Shown here one piece after another: positions 35,815 to 44,755 of a stretch of DNA of 64,000 bases. Position 1 is the stretch's first letter, and each line of letters starts with the position of its first letter. Source of the stretch: an uncultured Prevotellaceae bacterium (lineage in GTDB: Bacteria > Bacteroidota > Bacteroidia > Bacteroidales > Bacteroidaceae). The stretch lies in NCBI GenBank assembly GCA_902776935.1, contig CACYRS010000010.1:1-64000 (forward strand), written 5' to 3'. The notes beneath the pieces were generated by a model. It worked only from the letters and a program-made list of their open reading frames with translations, did no database searches and was not told where the DNA came from. Both the position numbers and the translations under genes were made by a program.

Positions 35815-36666
35815 ATGGCAAAGAAAGATCCTACAGACTTGTCGGTTGAAGAGAAATTGAAGACTCTCTATCAGCTGCAGACAGCACTGTCATCTATTGA
35901 TGAGAAGCGTGCTTTGAGAGGTGAGCTGCCTTTGGAGGTACAGGACCTGGAAGATGAGATTGAAGGTCTTACCACTCGTGTGGAGAAGATTCAGAACGAC
36001 ATCAACGAGTTTGAGCGTGCCGTTGTTCAGAAGAAGGGTGAGATCGCTGATGCAGAACAGAGTGTAGCTCGTTATAAGAGTCAGCTCGATGAGGTGAAGA
36101 ACAATCGTGAGTATGACACGCTCTCTAAGGAGATTGAGTTCCAGACGCTCGAAATCGAGCTTTGCAACAAGAAGATCCGTGAGGCATCAATACGTATTGC
36201 TGAGAAGAAAGAGGAACTGGCGTTGAACCAGCAGACTATCGCTGAGCGCAAGGAAGATCTTGAGGTGAAGAAGAATGAACTTGAGGAGATCGTGGAAGAG
36301 ACTCGTGCAGAGGAAGATAAACTGAAGGAGAAGGTTAAGGATCTCGAGTCTAAAATTGAGACTCGTCTGCTCACTTCTTTCAAGCGAATTCGTAAAAATG
36401 CGCGTAATGGCCTGGGTGTTGTCTACGTGCAGCGTGATGCTTGTGGCGGTTGTTTTAACAAGATTCCTCCCCAGCGTCAGCTCGACATTAAGATGCATAA
36501 GAAGATTATCGTTTGCGAGTACTGCGGACGTATTATGATTGATCCAGAACTTGCAGGTGTTAAGCTCGATAAGATGGGGCTTGAGGAGAAGAAAAAGACT
36601 CGTAAGCGTGCGATTCGTAAGACTGCTTCGTCTAAGAAAGTTGATGATGCCAGCGATATGGAATAA
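35815..36666 (+). CDS. Coiled-coil protein with C4 zinc ribbon
   Basis: A 283-residue protein: a long Lys/Glu-rich coiled coil (about 25-190) and a zinc ribbon near residues 205-245 with CGGCF...CEYCG. The C-terminus is Lys/Arg-rich. It resembles the CT398/CdsZ-like family, possibly a nucleic-acid or ribosome-associated factor, but that is not established. It lies downstream of the Nif3 gene and ends in a bidirectional terminator. Confidence 0.85.
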   Translation: MAKKDPTDLSVEEKLKTLYQLQTALSSIDEKRALRGELPLEVQDLEDEIEGLTTRVEKIQNDINEFERAVVQKKGEIADAEQSVARYKSQLDEVKNNREYDTLSKEIEFQTLEIELCNKKIREASIRIAEKKEELALNQQTIAERKEDLEVKKNELEEIVEETRAEEDKLKEKVKDLESKIETRLLTSFKRIRKNARNGLGVVYVQRDACGGCFNKIPPQRQLDIKMHKKIIVCEYCGRIMIDPELAGVKLDKMGLEEKKKTRKRAIRKTASSKKVDDASDME

Positions 36667-36688
36667 TACTTTGTTTAAAGTTAATAAT

Positions 36689-36733
36689 AATTATGACCTG
36701 TCATTCTTTTATGAGTGGTAGGTCATAATTTTT
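36689..36733. terminator. Bidirectional terminator
   Basis: ATTATGACCT and AGGTCATAAT pair, with an inner TCAT/ATGA pairing. It is followed by TTTTT on the plus strand and by TTATTATT on the minus strand, between convergent genes. Confidence 0.75.
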
Positions 36734-37172
36734 CGTAATCAGGTATATCTTCGAGAAATAAACATTTTTGATTTTCATAATCCATCTTGCAACAGTAGTG
36801 TTGTATACCGTTGCTGACAATCAGATAGTCAACCTTTAATAGAAGGTTATATATGGATATCTGTTGGAAGACCTTTTGTTGAATTGGTATAGTAGGGGCT
36901 TTGTATTCGATGATCATTTGGGGGCGCGCCATCCTATTATATAATATGGTGTCGCAGCGAAGACGCTTTGCTCCAATCTGTAGTTCGATCTCGTTGCCGA
37001 TAAGCCCTTTGGGATATCCCTTATGCTCAACAAGATAGTGAACGAAGTGTTGCCGTACCCATTCCTCTGGTGTCAAAGCAACATATTTGCGACGCAAAAA
37101 GTCGAAAATCATACGCTTTCCACACTTCTCGCTGATTTTTATTTCGTATTGTGGTAGGTTTAATCGAAACAT
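36723..37172 (-). CDS. Orphan HsdR N-terminal (PD-(D/E)XK) nuclease-like protein
   Basis: About 149 residues matching the type I restriction R-subunit N-terminal domain family only. A PD-(D/E)XK core is visible: CDTILY then MIIEYKAP (Asp ... Glu-x-Lys). No helicase, methyltransferase or specificity gene is nearby, so it is not a restriction system. The ATG at 37172 is chosen; its promoter TACTTTTG on the minus strand (37199-37192) diverges from the holA promoter. A stand-alone DNA-processing role is possible. Confidence 0.75.
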   Translation of the reverse strand: MFRLNLPQYEIKISEKCGKRMIFDFLRRKYVALTPEEWVRQHFVHYLVEHKGYPKGLIGNEIELQIGAKRLRCDTILYNRMARPQMIIEYKAPTIPIQQKVFQQISIYNLLLKVDYLIVSNGIQHYCCKMDYENQKCLFLEDIPDYEKL

Positions 37173-37177
37173 TTTAT

Positions 37178-37199
37178 TATCTTTGCACCTGCAAAAGTA
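37178..37199. promoter_or_regulatory. Back-to-back divergent -7 elements (holA / HsdR-N gene)
   Basis: Plus-strand TATCTTTG at 37178-37185 and minus-strand TACTTTTG at 37199-37192 stand six bases apart, so polymerases on the two promoters should compete. Confidence 0.55.
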
Positions 37200-37222
37200 C
37201 AAATAATAATTGTAAATCAAGC

Positions 37223-38251
37223 ATGGCGGAACCAAAAAATGTCAGTTTCGACAGTATTATGAGCGACTTGAGGGAACGAAAGTTCTCTCCAGTCTATTAT
37301 CTTATGGGTGATGAACCCTACTATATCGACCTTATTTCTGACTATATTGCAGAGCATGTCTTGCTGCCAGAGGAGCGTGATTTTAACCAAACTATACTCT
37401 TCGGCAGTGATGTCAATGCCCCGCAGATAGCCGATGCTGCACGCAGATATCCTATGATGGCGGAATATCAGGTGGTGATAGTGAAAGAGGCTCAGAATAT
37501 CAAGAATACAGAGGCTCTGGAGAAGTATTTCAAGCAGCCTATGCCTTCTACAATACTCGTGATGTGTCACAAAAACGGCAGTATAGACGGACGTAAACGT
37601 GAATATGTGAAGTCTATTCAGGGGTGTGGAGTGCTTTTTGAGAGCAAAAAACTGAAAGACAAAGAACTTCCTGCGTTTATTGAGAAGTATCTGAAGAACC
37701 GGAATGTTGGCATAGACTATAAATCTACTCAGATTATTGCCGACTCTATTGGTGCAGACTTAAGTCGTCTTACAAGTGAACTTGATAAAGTGGTACTGTC
37801 GTTGCCGGAAGAGGATAGGAGAGTGACCCCTCAGGTGGTGGAGGATCAGATTGGGGTAAGTAAGGAGTTTAATGGTTTTGAGCTTCGTGATGCGATTGTC
37901 AACAGAAATGTTTACAAAGCAAATCTGATAATAAAATATTTTGACGATAATCCAAAGGCGGGAAGTATCTATTCGTTTCTCCCAATGCTCTTTAATTACT
38001 TCCAAAATCTTATGATTGCTTTTTATGCGCCAAATAATAAGAGTCAAGAGGGTGTAGCAGAGTGGTTGGAATTGAGAAATTCGTGGGCTGCGAAAGACTA
38101 CATGACCGGTATGAGAAACTACTCTGGAATGAAAGTGATGCAGATAATCGGTAAGATACGTGAGATTGATGCCAAAAGTAAGGGTTTGGATAACCCAAAT
38201 ACCCCTTCAGGAGAGCTAATGAAAGAATTGATTTTTTACATTTTGCACTAA
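37223..38251 (+). CDS. holA: DNA polymerase III subunit delta
   Basis: About 342 residues, HolA family. It has an N-terminal RecA-like domain (KFSPVYYLMGDEPYYIDLISDYIA), a central helical domain (SLPEEDRRVTPQVVEDQIG) and a C-terminal helical collar. Delta opens the sliding clamp within the clamp loader. The ATG at 37223 is preferred over an in-frame ATG 24 codons upstream, which would overlap the divergent gene's start. Confidence 0.92.
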   Translation: MAEPKNVSFDSIMSDLRERKFSPVYYLMGDEPYYIDLISDYIAEHVLLPEERDFNQTILFGSDVNAPQIADAARRYPMMAEYQVVIVKEAQNIKNTEALEKYFKQPMPSTILVMCHKNGSIDGRKREYVKSIQGCGVLFESKKLKDKELPAFIEKYLKNRNVGIDYKSTQIIADSIGADLSRLTSELDKVVLSLPEEDRRVTPQVVEDQIGVSKEFNGFELRDAIVNRNVYKANLIIKYFDDNPKAGSIYSFLPMLFNYFQNLMIAFYAPNNKSQEGVAEWLELRNSWAAKDYMTGMRNYSGMKVMQIIGKIREIDAKSKGLDNPNTPSGELMKELIFYILH

Positions 38252-38288
38252 AAAGAGGGGATTTCTTGAGCTAGAATTTCTTAAAATG

Positions 38289-38312
38289 GCGTTCTTCGTG
38301 AACGCTTTTTTT
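38289..38312 (+). terminator. Terminator of holA
   Basis: GCGTTC and GAACGC pair across TTCGT, followed by TTTTTTT. Confidence 0.85.
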
Positions 38313-38963
38313 ATGCCCAAATGCCCTATAATCAGGGGGTTCGGAAGATTTATACCCCTTCAAAATTTGCGTATTTCTGGCTTTCGTCCAGTTGTTCAGG
38401 AATACGCGAGAAATGACGATTTTTCGAAAAATCGGGGAGAGGAGATTTTGTCTTCACATTCATTAAGATTTAGAATTTCTAATATCGGGTATTAATTTTA
38501 AAACCAAATACAACATCATTGTTGTTTTGAAAACCGATATTTAGGATTGATGCATAGATTTGGAATTTAAAAGTTTAAAAACAAATAATTAAATTTTGTG
38601 ATTCGAATTTGCATATTCATTATTATGTAAACTGCATTTCTTTACTATAAGTTGCAGAATATCAGTGCTTTATAGTAATTTATTCTAATTTACTACATAA
38701 TATAAAGCAATATACAGAATGAATTCTGCATATTGGGACAAATATAGGTTGATTTAGAATAAATACCTGATTCATACCCAGTTATTTGTGAAAAACAATT
38801 GCAATTTTTCTTTGTAATGAATTTGTCTTTTGATTTTTGATTTGTAATTCTAAATCATTTTTCGCTTATGAGTCTCTTTGTGTTTACAAATATGAAATTG
38901 CAAATTAAAATTATAAAATCTTAAATCCTCTCTACGTTTGTTGGTTATTCCATTTTTTTGTTT
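38313..38963. other. AT-rich intergenic region with three dyads
   Basis: About 650 bases without a supported gene. Inverted repeats: AATATCGG (38481-38488) with CCGATATT (38534-38541), enclosing ACAACA/TGTTGT (38510-38525); TTACTATAA (38642-38650) with TTATAGTAA (38670-38678); and a near-perfect 28-bp dyad at 38708-38735 (CAATAT, CAGAAT, GA, ATTCTG, ATATTG with one mismatched pair). The region precedes the XRE regulator and may hold operator sites or an RNA. Confidence 0.65.
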
Positions 38964-38971
38964 TACCTTTG
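38964..38971 (+). promoter_or_regulatory. -7 element for XRE regulator
   Basis: TACCTTTG, 52 bases before the ATG at 39024. Confidence 0.55.
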
Positions 38972-39023
38972 TAAACTGAAAGAAAATAAGGCAAAATGCC
39001 CTTTAATCACTTACGATAAGAAA

Positions 39024-39509
39024 ATGAAAGATCGAATTCGTCAAATTATGGAGTCTCAGCATATGACTCAACAGGTGTTTGCTGAGTTTATTGGAGTGGG
39101 TGCTGCTACCCTCAGTAGTATATTTAATGATCGTACCAGGCCAACCCTAAACATCGTAGAGGCTATTAAAAAGAAAATTCCCAACATCAGTACAGATTGG
39201 TTGATGTTTGGCTCTGGTGACATGTATCTTCAAGATAATAATGCACCAGCAGGTAGTCAAGATAGTGATCCACAGGGTTCGGAGAATCGCCAGGGATACT
39301 CACCAATGTTCGATTTTAATGAATCTCCTGCTCCTACCCTCCCAAATGGCTATCCTCAGCAACAGAATATTAATAGTGTAAAAAGTACACGATCCGAAAT
39401 AGATCGAGCTGAAGTAAAATTCATTGACAAACCTCAACGAAAGATAGTAGAAATAAGGGTCTTTTATGATGATCAGACCTTCGATACTTTTGAACCCAAG
39501 AAGAAATAA
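39024..39509 (+). CDS. XRE-family helix-turn-helix regulator
   Basis: About 161 residues with an N-terminal HTH (MTQQVFAEFIGVGAATLSSIFNDR, residues about 10-35) and then IPNISTDWLMFGSGDMY, typical of Bacteroidales Xre/Cro regulators. A Gln/Ser/Pro-rich linker leads to a short basic C-terminal segment. The ATG at 39024 is chosen over an upstream in-frame start because the HTH family begins with MKDRIRQIME. The long AT-rich upstream region with dyads may be autoregulated. Confidence 0.85.
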   Translation: MKDRIRQIMESQHMTQQVFAEFIGVGAATLSSIFNDRTRPTLNIVEAIKKKIPNISTDWLMFGSGDMYLQDNNAPAGSQDSDPQGSENRQGYSPMFDFNESPAPTLPNGYPQQQNINSVKSTRSEIDRAEVKFIDKPQRKIVEIRVFYDDQTFDTFEPKKK

Positions 39510-39512
39510 GAT

Positions 39513-39543
39513 TTTGTTGTTTCAAATAAAAGTAGTACCTTTG
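39513..39543 (+). promoter_or_regulatory. Promoter of pyrK-pyrD
   Basis: TTTG at 39513-39516, a 19-base gap, then TACCTTTG at 39536-39543. Confidence 0.65.
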
Positions 39544-39572
39544 CATCCGAAAGTTATAAAGGTACTATTTTT

Positions 39573-40349
39573 ATGAAGAAGTATTTGCTCGACCTCCGTG
39601 TCAAGTCTGTGGAGCAGATTCATCAGCGTTATGTTCTTATAAAACTCACTGATGACAAGCCTCTGCCTGAGATGTTGCCTGGACAATTTGTAGAAATACG
39701 TGTTGATGGATCTCCAAATACGTTTCTTAGACGTCCTATCTCTATCAATTTTGTAGATATAGAAGCCAATGAATTGTGGCTTCTTGTTGCTGCCGTGGGT
39801 GAAGGAACAAAGAAACTGGCTCTTTTGAAGCCTGGTGATATGCTTAATTGTTTGTTGCCTTTGGGTAATGGCTTTACTATGCCACAATCTTCAGAAGAAC
39901 GTATATTGCTGGTTGGCGGTGGTGTTGGCGTGGCTCCATTGTTGTATATGGGTGCCCAGATGGCGAAAATGGGCTGTATACCTACATTTCTCTTAGGTGC
40001 CAGAACTGCCAAGGATCTGCTTATGTTGGATATATTTAAAAGTTATGGGCGTGTGTGTGTGACTACAGAGGATGGTTCTGAAGGCGAGAAGGGTTTTGTT
40101 ACCAATCACTCTTTGCTGCAGAATGAGAGATTCGACCGTATTGCCACCTGTGGCCCAACTCCCATGATGAAGGCTGTAGCCCGTTATTCCCGTAAGGCTC
40201 AGACAGAATGTGAGGCATCGCTGGAGAATCTGATGGCATGTGGACTTGGAGCCTGTCTCTGTTGTGTGGAAAAGACCACAGAGGGTAATCTGTGTGTTTG
40301 TAAGGATGGACCAGTGTTTAATATTCGGAAATTATTATGGCAAGACTAG
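39573..40349 (+). CDS. pyrK: Dihydroorotate dehydrogenase electron-transfer subunit
   Basis: A 258-residue FAD and [2Fe-2S] flavoprotein that accepts electrons from PyrD and passes them to NAD. It has a ferredoxin-reductase-like FAD domain ([13 protein letters not shown]), an NAD-binding region ([13 protein letters not shown]) and C-terminal cluster cysteines (CGLGACLCC...CVC). The 3' end overlaps pyrD by 13 bases. Confidence 0.95.
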   Translation: MKKYLLDLRVKSVEQIHQRYVLIKLTDDKPLPEMLPGQFVEIRVDGSPNTFLRRPISINFVDIEANELWLLVAAVGEGTKKLALLKPGDMLNCLLPLGNGFTMPQSSEERILLVGGGVGVAPLLYMGAQMAKMGCIPTFLLGARTAKDLLMLDIFKSYGRVCVTTEDGSEGEKGFVTNHSLLQNERFDRIATCGPTPMMKAVARYSRKAQTECEASLENLMACGLGACLCCVEKTTEGNLCVCKDGPVFNIRKLLWQD

Positions 40350-41245
40350 ATGTAAAGATAAAAGATCTTGAACTGAAGAATCCTGTAATGACAGCTTCAG
40401 GAACCTTTGGTTATGGACTGGAATTTGCTGACCTTATGCCCCTTGATGGCATAGGAGGTATTATTGTGAAGGGTACTACTCTTAAGCCTCGCGAGGGAAA
40501 TGACTATCCCCGTATGGCAGAAACGGCAAGTGGAATGCTTAACTGCGTAGGACTCCAGAATAAGGGCGTGGATTATTTCTGCGAGCATATCTATCCTCAA
40601 ATAAAGGATATCAACACAAATATGATTGTGAACGTTAGCGGTTCTTCACCAGAGGATTATGCTGAGTGTGCAGCACGTATTGATGCCTTGGAGAATATTC
40701 CTGCCATCGAACTGAATATCTCATGTCCAAATGTTAAGGATGGGGGAATGGCTTTCGGCGTAACTTGTGCTGGTGCTTCGAGTGTGGTTAAGGCCGTTCG
40801 TGAGAGATATCGTAAGACTCTTATTGTGAAACTATCGCCCAATGTTACTGATATCTCAGAGATAGCCCGTGCAGTAGAGGCGGAGGGAGCCGACAGCGTG
40901 TCGCTAATAAATACTCTTATGGGTATGGCGATAGATATAGAGCGGCGTAAGACACTGCTTAGCATTAACACAGGTGGTCTCAGTGGTCCTGCGGTAAAAC
41001 CTGTTGCCCTGCGTATGGTTTGGCAAGTGGCTAAGGCTGTTAAGATACCTGTTGTGGGACTTGGTGGTATATGTAATTCTAAGGATGCAATAGAGTTCCT
41101 TATGGCTGGCGCTACGGCGATAGAGATTGGTACAGCAAATTTCCTCGATCCTGCAGTGAGCATAAAAGTGCGTGATGGCATAAATGAGTGGCTCGATAGT
41201 CATGGATGTAAGTCAGTTCATGAGATAATAGGTGTGATTGACTGA
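40337..41245 (+). CDS. pyrD: Dihydroorotate dehydrogenase B catalytic subunit
   Basis: A 302-residue class 1B enzyme oxidising dihydroorotate to orotate in pyrimidine synthesis. It is a TIM barrel with FMN-binding features, catalytic Cys in [12 protein letters not shown] near residue 130, and [19 protein letters not shown] and [19 protein letters not shown] in the C-terminal half. It forms a complex with PyrK, whose gene it overlaps. Confidence 0.96.
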   Translation: MARLDVKIKDLELKNPVMTASGTFGYGLEFADLMPLDGIGGIIVKGTTLKPREGNDYPRMAETASGMLNCVGLQNKGVDYFCEHIYPQIKDINTNMIVNVSGSSPEDYAECAARIDALENIPAIELNISCPNVKDGGMAFGVTCAGASSVVKAVRERYRKTLIVKLSPNVTDISEIARAVEAEGADSVSLINTLMGMAIDIERRKTLLSINTGGLSGPAVKPVALRMVWQVAKAVKIPVVGLGGICNSKDAIEFLMAGATAIEIGTANFLDPAVSIKVRDGINEWLDSHGCKSVHEIIGVID

Positions 41246-41362
41246 TAAAAAGAAACTGAGGGCTACCAATCGGTAGCCCTCAACCAACACAAAAACTAAA
41301 CTAGACTTAACTAAAACAATATGGGATTTATCACAAACCCCTCAATTGCTTTTGCAAATATA
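41243..41362 (-). ncRNA. Candidate small RNA downstream of aroC
   Basis: On the minus strand a promoter TATATTTG (41362-41355) with TTG 20 bases upstream would start a transcript near 41348. It contains a hairpin GGGGTTT-GTGAT-AAATCCC (about 41338-41320), a U-rich linker, and a terminator hairpin TGAGGGCTACC/GGTAGCCCTCA (41282-41257) followed by TTTCTTTTT. Length is about 100 bases and no coding frame is supported. The same hairpin may also end aroC read-through transcripts. A second copy of the promoter motif (TTTTGCAAATAA-GTGCAA on the plus strand) lies at 41401-41419. Confidence 0.5.
41257..41282 (-). terminator. Terminator hairpin after pyrD / aroC
   Basis: An 11-pair stem (TGAGGGCTACC and GGTAGCCCTCA, loop AATC). 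On the minus strand it is followed by a T-rich tract (TTTCTTTTT). On the plus strand there is no T run. Confidence 0.8.
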
Positions 41363-41422
41363 GTGCAAAATTTCTAATCTTCCAAGTTTTCTGCGAAATA
41401 TTTTGCAAATAAGGTGCAATTT

Positions 41423-42505
41423 TCACAATTTTATGGTCTTATTAAGCAGGAAATGGTCCAAAATGGTCATTGCAGCCATTGCTTCTACGATAGGAACAGC
41501 TCTTGGTAAGACACATGGATCATGTCGCCCCTGAGCCTTCAGAGTGGTGGGATTTCCATCAATATCAATGGTATCCTGTTGGGTGAGAATCGTCGCAACA
41601 GGTTTGAATGCCACACGGAAATATATGTCCTGTCCATTGGAGATACCTCCTTGTATTCCTCCGCTGTGATTGGTCTTTGTAGAGTGCTGAGAGGACTCCT
41701 CTGAGATGGGGATAAAGATGTCATTCTGCTCTGATCCTCTTGCCGTTACTCCGTCAAACCCCTCACCATATTCAAATCCTTTTACGGCATTGATGCCAAG
41801 CATTGCAGCACCAAGGTCTGCATGTAGTTTTCCGAATTCTGGTTCTCCAAGACCTGCCGGACATCCCTTTATCACACAGGTGATTATGCCTCCAATAGTA
41901 TCCCCCTCTGCCTTTACCTGGGAGATGAGCTCTTCCATCTGGTTTGCCTTTTCTGTATCAGGACAGCGTACGGCATTGCTCTCTGTCTTTGAGAGGTCAT
42001 AGAGATGATAGTCTCTGTCAAGTGAAATATCTCCCACCTGTGACGTATATGCCTGAATGATTATGCCCAGTTGTCTGAGTACAAGTTTTGCAAGAGCACC
42101 ACCCACACAACGGCTTATCGTGATTCTTGCAGAAGAACGGCCTCCACCACGATGGTCGCGCGTACCATATTTATAATAATAGGTGAAATCTGCGTGGGAG
42201 GGACGGAAAAGGTCTCTCATGTTATCATAATCATGTGAGTGCTGGTTGGTATTGCGAACAATAAACCCTATAGGGCAACCAGTAGATTTGCCTTCAAAGA
42301 CCCCACTAAGCAGTTCTACCTTATCTGGCTCGTTTCTGGAAGTGGTAATCTTGCTCTGTCCTGGACGTCTACGATTTAGTTCCTCTTGGATAAACTCCAT
42401 ATCGATATCTATCCCGGCAGGCATTCCGTCTATGACGCCACCAATTGCCTCCCCATGGCTCTCGCCAAAGGTTGTCAGCCTGAATATATGCCCAAACGTA
42501 TTCAC
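41423..42505 (-). CDS. aroC: Chorismate synthase
   Basis: A 360-residue FMN-dependent lyase making chorismate from EPSP, the last step of the shikimate pathway. Signatures are [20 protein letters not shown] at the N-terminus, [18 protein letters not shown] near residue 130, and [21 protein letters not shown] near 285. The start is GTG at 42505 (NTFGHIFRL). It follows the SlyD-like gene by about 24 bases on the same strand. Confidence 0.96.
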   Translation of the reverse strand: MNTFGHIFRLTTFGESHGEAIGGVIDGMPAGIDIDMEFIQEELNRRRPGQSKITTSRNEPDKVELLSGVFEGKSTGCPIGFIVRNTNQHSHDYDNMRDLFRPSHADFTYYYKYGTRDHRGGGRSSARITISRCVGGALAKLVLRQLGIIIQAYTSQVGDISLDRDYHLYDLSKTESNAVRCPDTEKANQMEELISQVKAEGDTIGGIITCVIKGCPAGLGEPEFGKLHADLGAAMLGINAVKGFEYGEGFDGVTARGSEQNDIFIPISEESSQHSTKTNHSGGIQGGISNGQDIYFRVAFKPVATILTQQDTIDIDGNPTTLKAQGRHDPCVLPRAVPIVEAMAAMTILDHFLLNKTIKL

Positions 42506-42529
42506 CTCTTTCTTATATCTTCTTATCTC

Positions 42530-43135
42530 TTAATGACAATGTCCGCAGCCGCATCCTCCGTCATGGTGGTCGTGGCCGCATCCGTCAGCACATCCCTCGC
42601 AACTTTCGCCTTCACCATGATGATGTCCGCATCCGCTGCAACCTCCGGTGAGAAGTTTTATCAGATGTTGTACCTCATCTTCTGTAGCCTCACGATTTTC
42701 TATCACCTTTCCAGTGAAGTTGAGTGTTCTACCTGCGAGAGGGTGGTTGGTATCTACGGTAACACCATCTTCTTCAATCTTGACAACCTTTGCCATAAAA
42801 TGGTTCTCCTCATTATCCATCAGAGTGATTACTGCACCCTCGTAGATATTGTCGTGGTCGAAATGTCCGTTGATAGTGAATGTCTCACGAGCAATCTTAT
42901 GTACACCTTGTGGCTCGTATTCGCCAAAAGCTTCTGATGGCTGGAGCGTGAAGTCGAAATCACTGCCAGTCTCGAGAGCTATAAGATTCTTCTCAAAGGA
43001 ATCGAGAGCGACACCAAAGCCGGTGATAAACTGAAAAGGACGGTCCTCTGAGGTCTGTTCCTCGAGTTCTTTCTTGCCTTCTACCACAGTATAGAGTTGG
43101 TAGTTGACTGTAATAAACCTGTTTTTCTTATCCAT
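42530..43135 (-). CDS. slyD: FKBP-type peptidyl-prolyl isomerase, SlyD-like
   Basis: About 201 residues. An FKBP domain (VNYQLYTVVEGKKELEEQTSEDRPFQFITG) is followed by an inserted chaperone flap and a C-terminal His/Cys/Gly-rich metal-binding tail (CSGCGHHHGEGESCEGCADGCGHDHHDGG). SlyD catalyses proline isomerisation, is a chaperone and helps nickel delivery to hydrogenase. The ATG at 43135 is preferred to an upstream in-frame codon. The promoter is TATCTTTG on the minus strand at 43169-43162. Confidence 0.9.
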   Translation of the reverse strand: MDKKNRFITVNYQLYTVVEGKKELEEQTSEDRPFQFITGFGVALDSFEKNLIALETGSDFDFTLQPSEAFGEYEPQGVHKIARETFTINGHFDHDNIYEGAVITLMDNEENHFMAKVVKIEEDGVTVDTNHPLAGRTLNFTGKVIENREATEDEVQHLIKLLTGGCSGCGHHHGEGESCEGCADGCGHDHHDGGCGCGHCH

Positions 43136-43242
43136 ATTATATATAATAATGTAATCGGCTGCAAAGATACTAATAAAAAACGAGATATTGTTGATTTGGG
43201 TCAAAAATAAGACTGTTTGCGCACACAATTTTCCGTAAACGC

Positions 43243-43273
43243 TTGCGTAAACCGAAAAATCGTCGTACCTTTG
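43243..43273 (+). promoter_or_regulatory. Promoter with direct repeats for small secreted protein
   Basis: TTG at 43243-43245, a 20-base gap, then TACCTTTG at 43266-43273. Direct repeats CGTAAAC at about 43234 and 43246 flank the TTG. The roughly 100-base leader then has AGGATAACAA twice and a GGGGC/GCCCC pairing. Confidence 0.6.
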
Positions 43274-43373
43274 CAACGTCAAAAGACATTAGGATAACAA
43301 ATTTAAGTTTAAAGTAGGGGCATCAGGATAACAATTAAAACGCCCCGAGTAAAAATTAAGAAAGGGTAAAAAG

Positions 43374-43736
43374 ATGAAAAAGATGATTTTGACAATGGTT
43401 GCAATGCTTAGTATGACAATGGCATTCGCAGAGAACGAGACCGCAGCAAGTGTAAACAATGTCGAGGCTTACGACATGAGCGTAAATATGAACAAACTCT
43501 CAGATGCCTTGGCTCTTACAGTTGATCAGGTAGAAGCAGTGGCTGAGATTCACCACACCTTCGCAGCTGAGATGATGTTCGCTGCTCAGTACAACAACGA
43601 TGTTCGCAAGACTCGTGTTAACGACGCCATTGAGAAGGATGTTAAGTGGATGCGTTATGTTCTTAACGACAAGCAGATGCGTACTTATCTCGTTCTGCTG
43701 AACGCAACAATTAACAATCGTGGGCTTAATAAGTAA
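43374..43736 (+). CDS. Small secreted hypothetical protein
   Basis: A 120-residue protein with a signal peptide ending MAFAEN. The mature part is helical, with LALTVDQVEAVAEIHHTFAAEMM and VLNDKQMRTYLVLLNATINN, which resembles LTxxQ-type (Spy/CpxP-like) periplasmic helices. Function unknown. It has its own promoter, a long leader and a terminator, and may be highly expressed. Confidence 0.75.
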   Translation: MKKMILTMVAMLSMTMAFAENETAASVNNVEAYDMSVNMNKLSDALALTVDQVEAVAEIHHTFAAEMMFAAQYNNDVRKTRVNDAIEKDVKWMRYVLNDKQMRTYLVLLNATINNRGLNK

Positions 43737-43764
43737 GAAAAGACAAGTTATTAACCATTAAAGA

Positions 43765-43796
43765 AGGGGCATTCCTTAGGGAATGCCTCTATTTTT
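43765..43796 (+). terminator. Terminator of small secreted protein gene
   Basis: AGGGGCATTCC and GGAATGCCTCT pair across TTA, followed by ATTTTTA. Confidence 0.85.
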
Positions 43797-43866
43797 ATGC
43801 CAAAAACTTGCATATATCGGATTTTTTTGTTTATTTTGCAGCATAAATCGTAAAATCTTTAAAAAT

Positions 43867-44748
43867 ATGAAAGTTATAAAGTATGTTTTGATGACGATGG
43901 TTACTGCAGTTCTCGTTAGTTGCGGAACCACCAACACAGTGCCCATTACAGGCAGAAAACAGAATCTGATGGTGACAGACGGTGAGGTACTTAGTCTCTC
44001 CACCCAGCAGTATCAGGAGTTTATGAAAACAGCTAAACTCTCAACAAATCAGGTTAATACTGCGATGGTAAAGAGAGTAGGGCAGAATCTTGCAACTGCA
44101 GTAAATAGTTATCTGGCACAGAATGGAATGTCGAATGACTTGCAGTATTACAATTGGACATTTAATCTCGTTCAGGACAATCAGGTTAACGCGTGGTGTA
44201 TGCCTGGAGGTTTGATTTGTGTATATGAGGGATTGCTGCCTGTAACCCAGAATGAAGCATCACTGGCAATAGTTCTTGGTCATGAGATTGCCCATGCTGT
44301 GGCTCGTCACTCAGCAGAACAGATGAGTACGCAGATGAAACAACAATATGGCATACAGTTAGGTTCGATGGTTGCTGGTGCTCTGGGAATGGGTACCAAC
44401 ACTCAGTCTATTGTGCAAGCTATTGTGGCTCAGGGTTTTAACTTTAAGAATCTGAAATTTTCACGTGATCACGAGAACGAGGCTGACCACATGGGACTTA
44501 TCTTTGCAGCAATGGCAGGATATGATCCTAAGGTAGCTACAGACTTCTGGAAACGTATGGCTGCACAGTCAAATAACCAGACAGCTGAGTTCCTTAGCGA
44601 TCACCCAAGCGATGCTACTAGAATTAATAATATTCAGGGTTGGATGCCAGAGGCATTAAAGTACTACAAGCCGAAGACAACAACAGTATCAACAAAGAAG
44701 GCAACCACAACGAAGAAGACTACAACGAAGAAGACCACAAAGAAATAA
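43867..44748 (+). CDS. M48-family metalloprotease lipoprotein
   Basis: About 293 residues: lipobox VLVSC, then an M48 peptidase domain with the zinc motif HEIAHAVARHS near residue 140 and the downstream Glu ligand in ENEADHMG near 205. The C-terminus is a Lys/Thr-rich tail (KATTTKKTTTKKTTKK). It acts in the periplasm or outer membrane on misfolded proteins, similar to BepA or LoiP. The ATG at 43867 starts the lipoprotein signal; an earlier in-frame start overlaps the previous terminator. Confidence 0.9.
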   Translation: MKVIKYVLMTMVTAVLVSCGTTNTVPITGRKQNLMVTDGEVLSLSTQQYQEFMKTAKLSTNQVNTAMVKRVGQNLATAVNSYLAQNGMSNDLQYYNWTFNLVQDNQVNAWCMPGGLICVYEGLLPVTQNEASLAIVLGHEIAHAVARHSAEQMSTQMKQQYGIQLGSMVAGALGMGTNTQSIVQAIVAQGFNFKNLKFSRDHENEADHMGLIFAAMAGYDPKVATDFWKRMAAQSNNQTAEFLSDHPSDATRINNIQGWMPEALKYYKPKTTTVSTKKATTTKKTTTKKTTKK

Positions 44749-44755
44749 TAAAAAC

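Noticed and set aside
36723..37172. Possible type I restriction system
   Set aside because: Only the HsdR N-terminal domain is present; no helicase, methyltransferase or specificity subunit nearby.
38286..38495. Plus-strand frame of 69 residues after holA
   Set aside because: Begins inside the holA terminator hairpin and shows no family features.
38313..38963. Replication origin in the AT-rich gap
   Set aside because: No DnaA-box cluster was recognised and no dnaA or dnaN gene is adjacent.
43232..43252. LacI-type operator (CGTAAACGCTTGCGTAAACC)
   Set aside because: It is a direct repeat of CGTAAAC, not a clean palindrome, and no LacI-type regulator is in the window.
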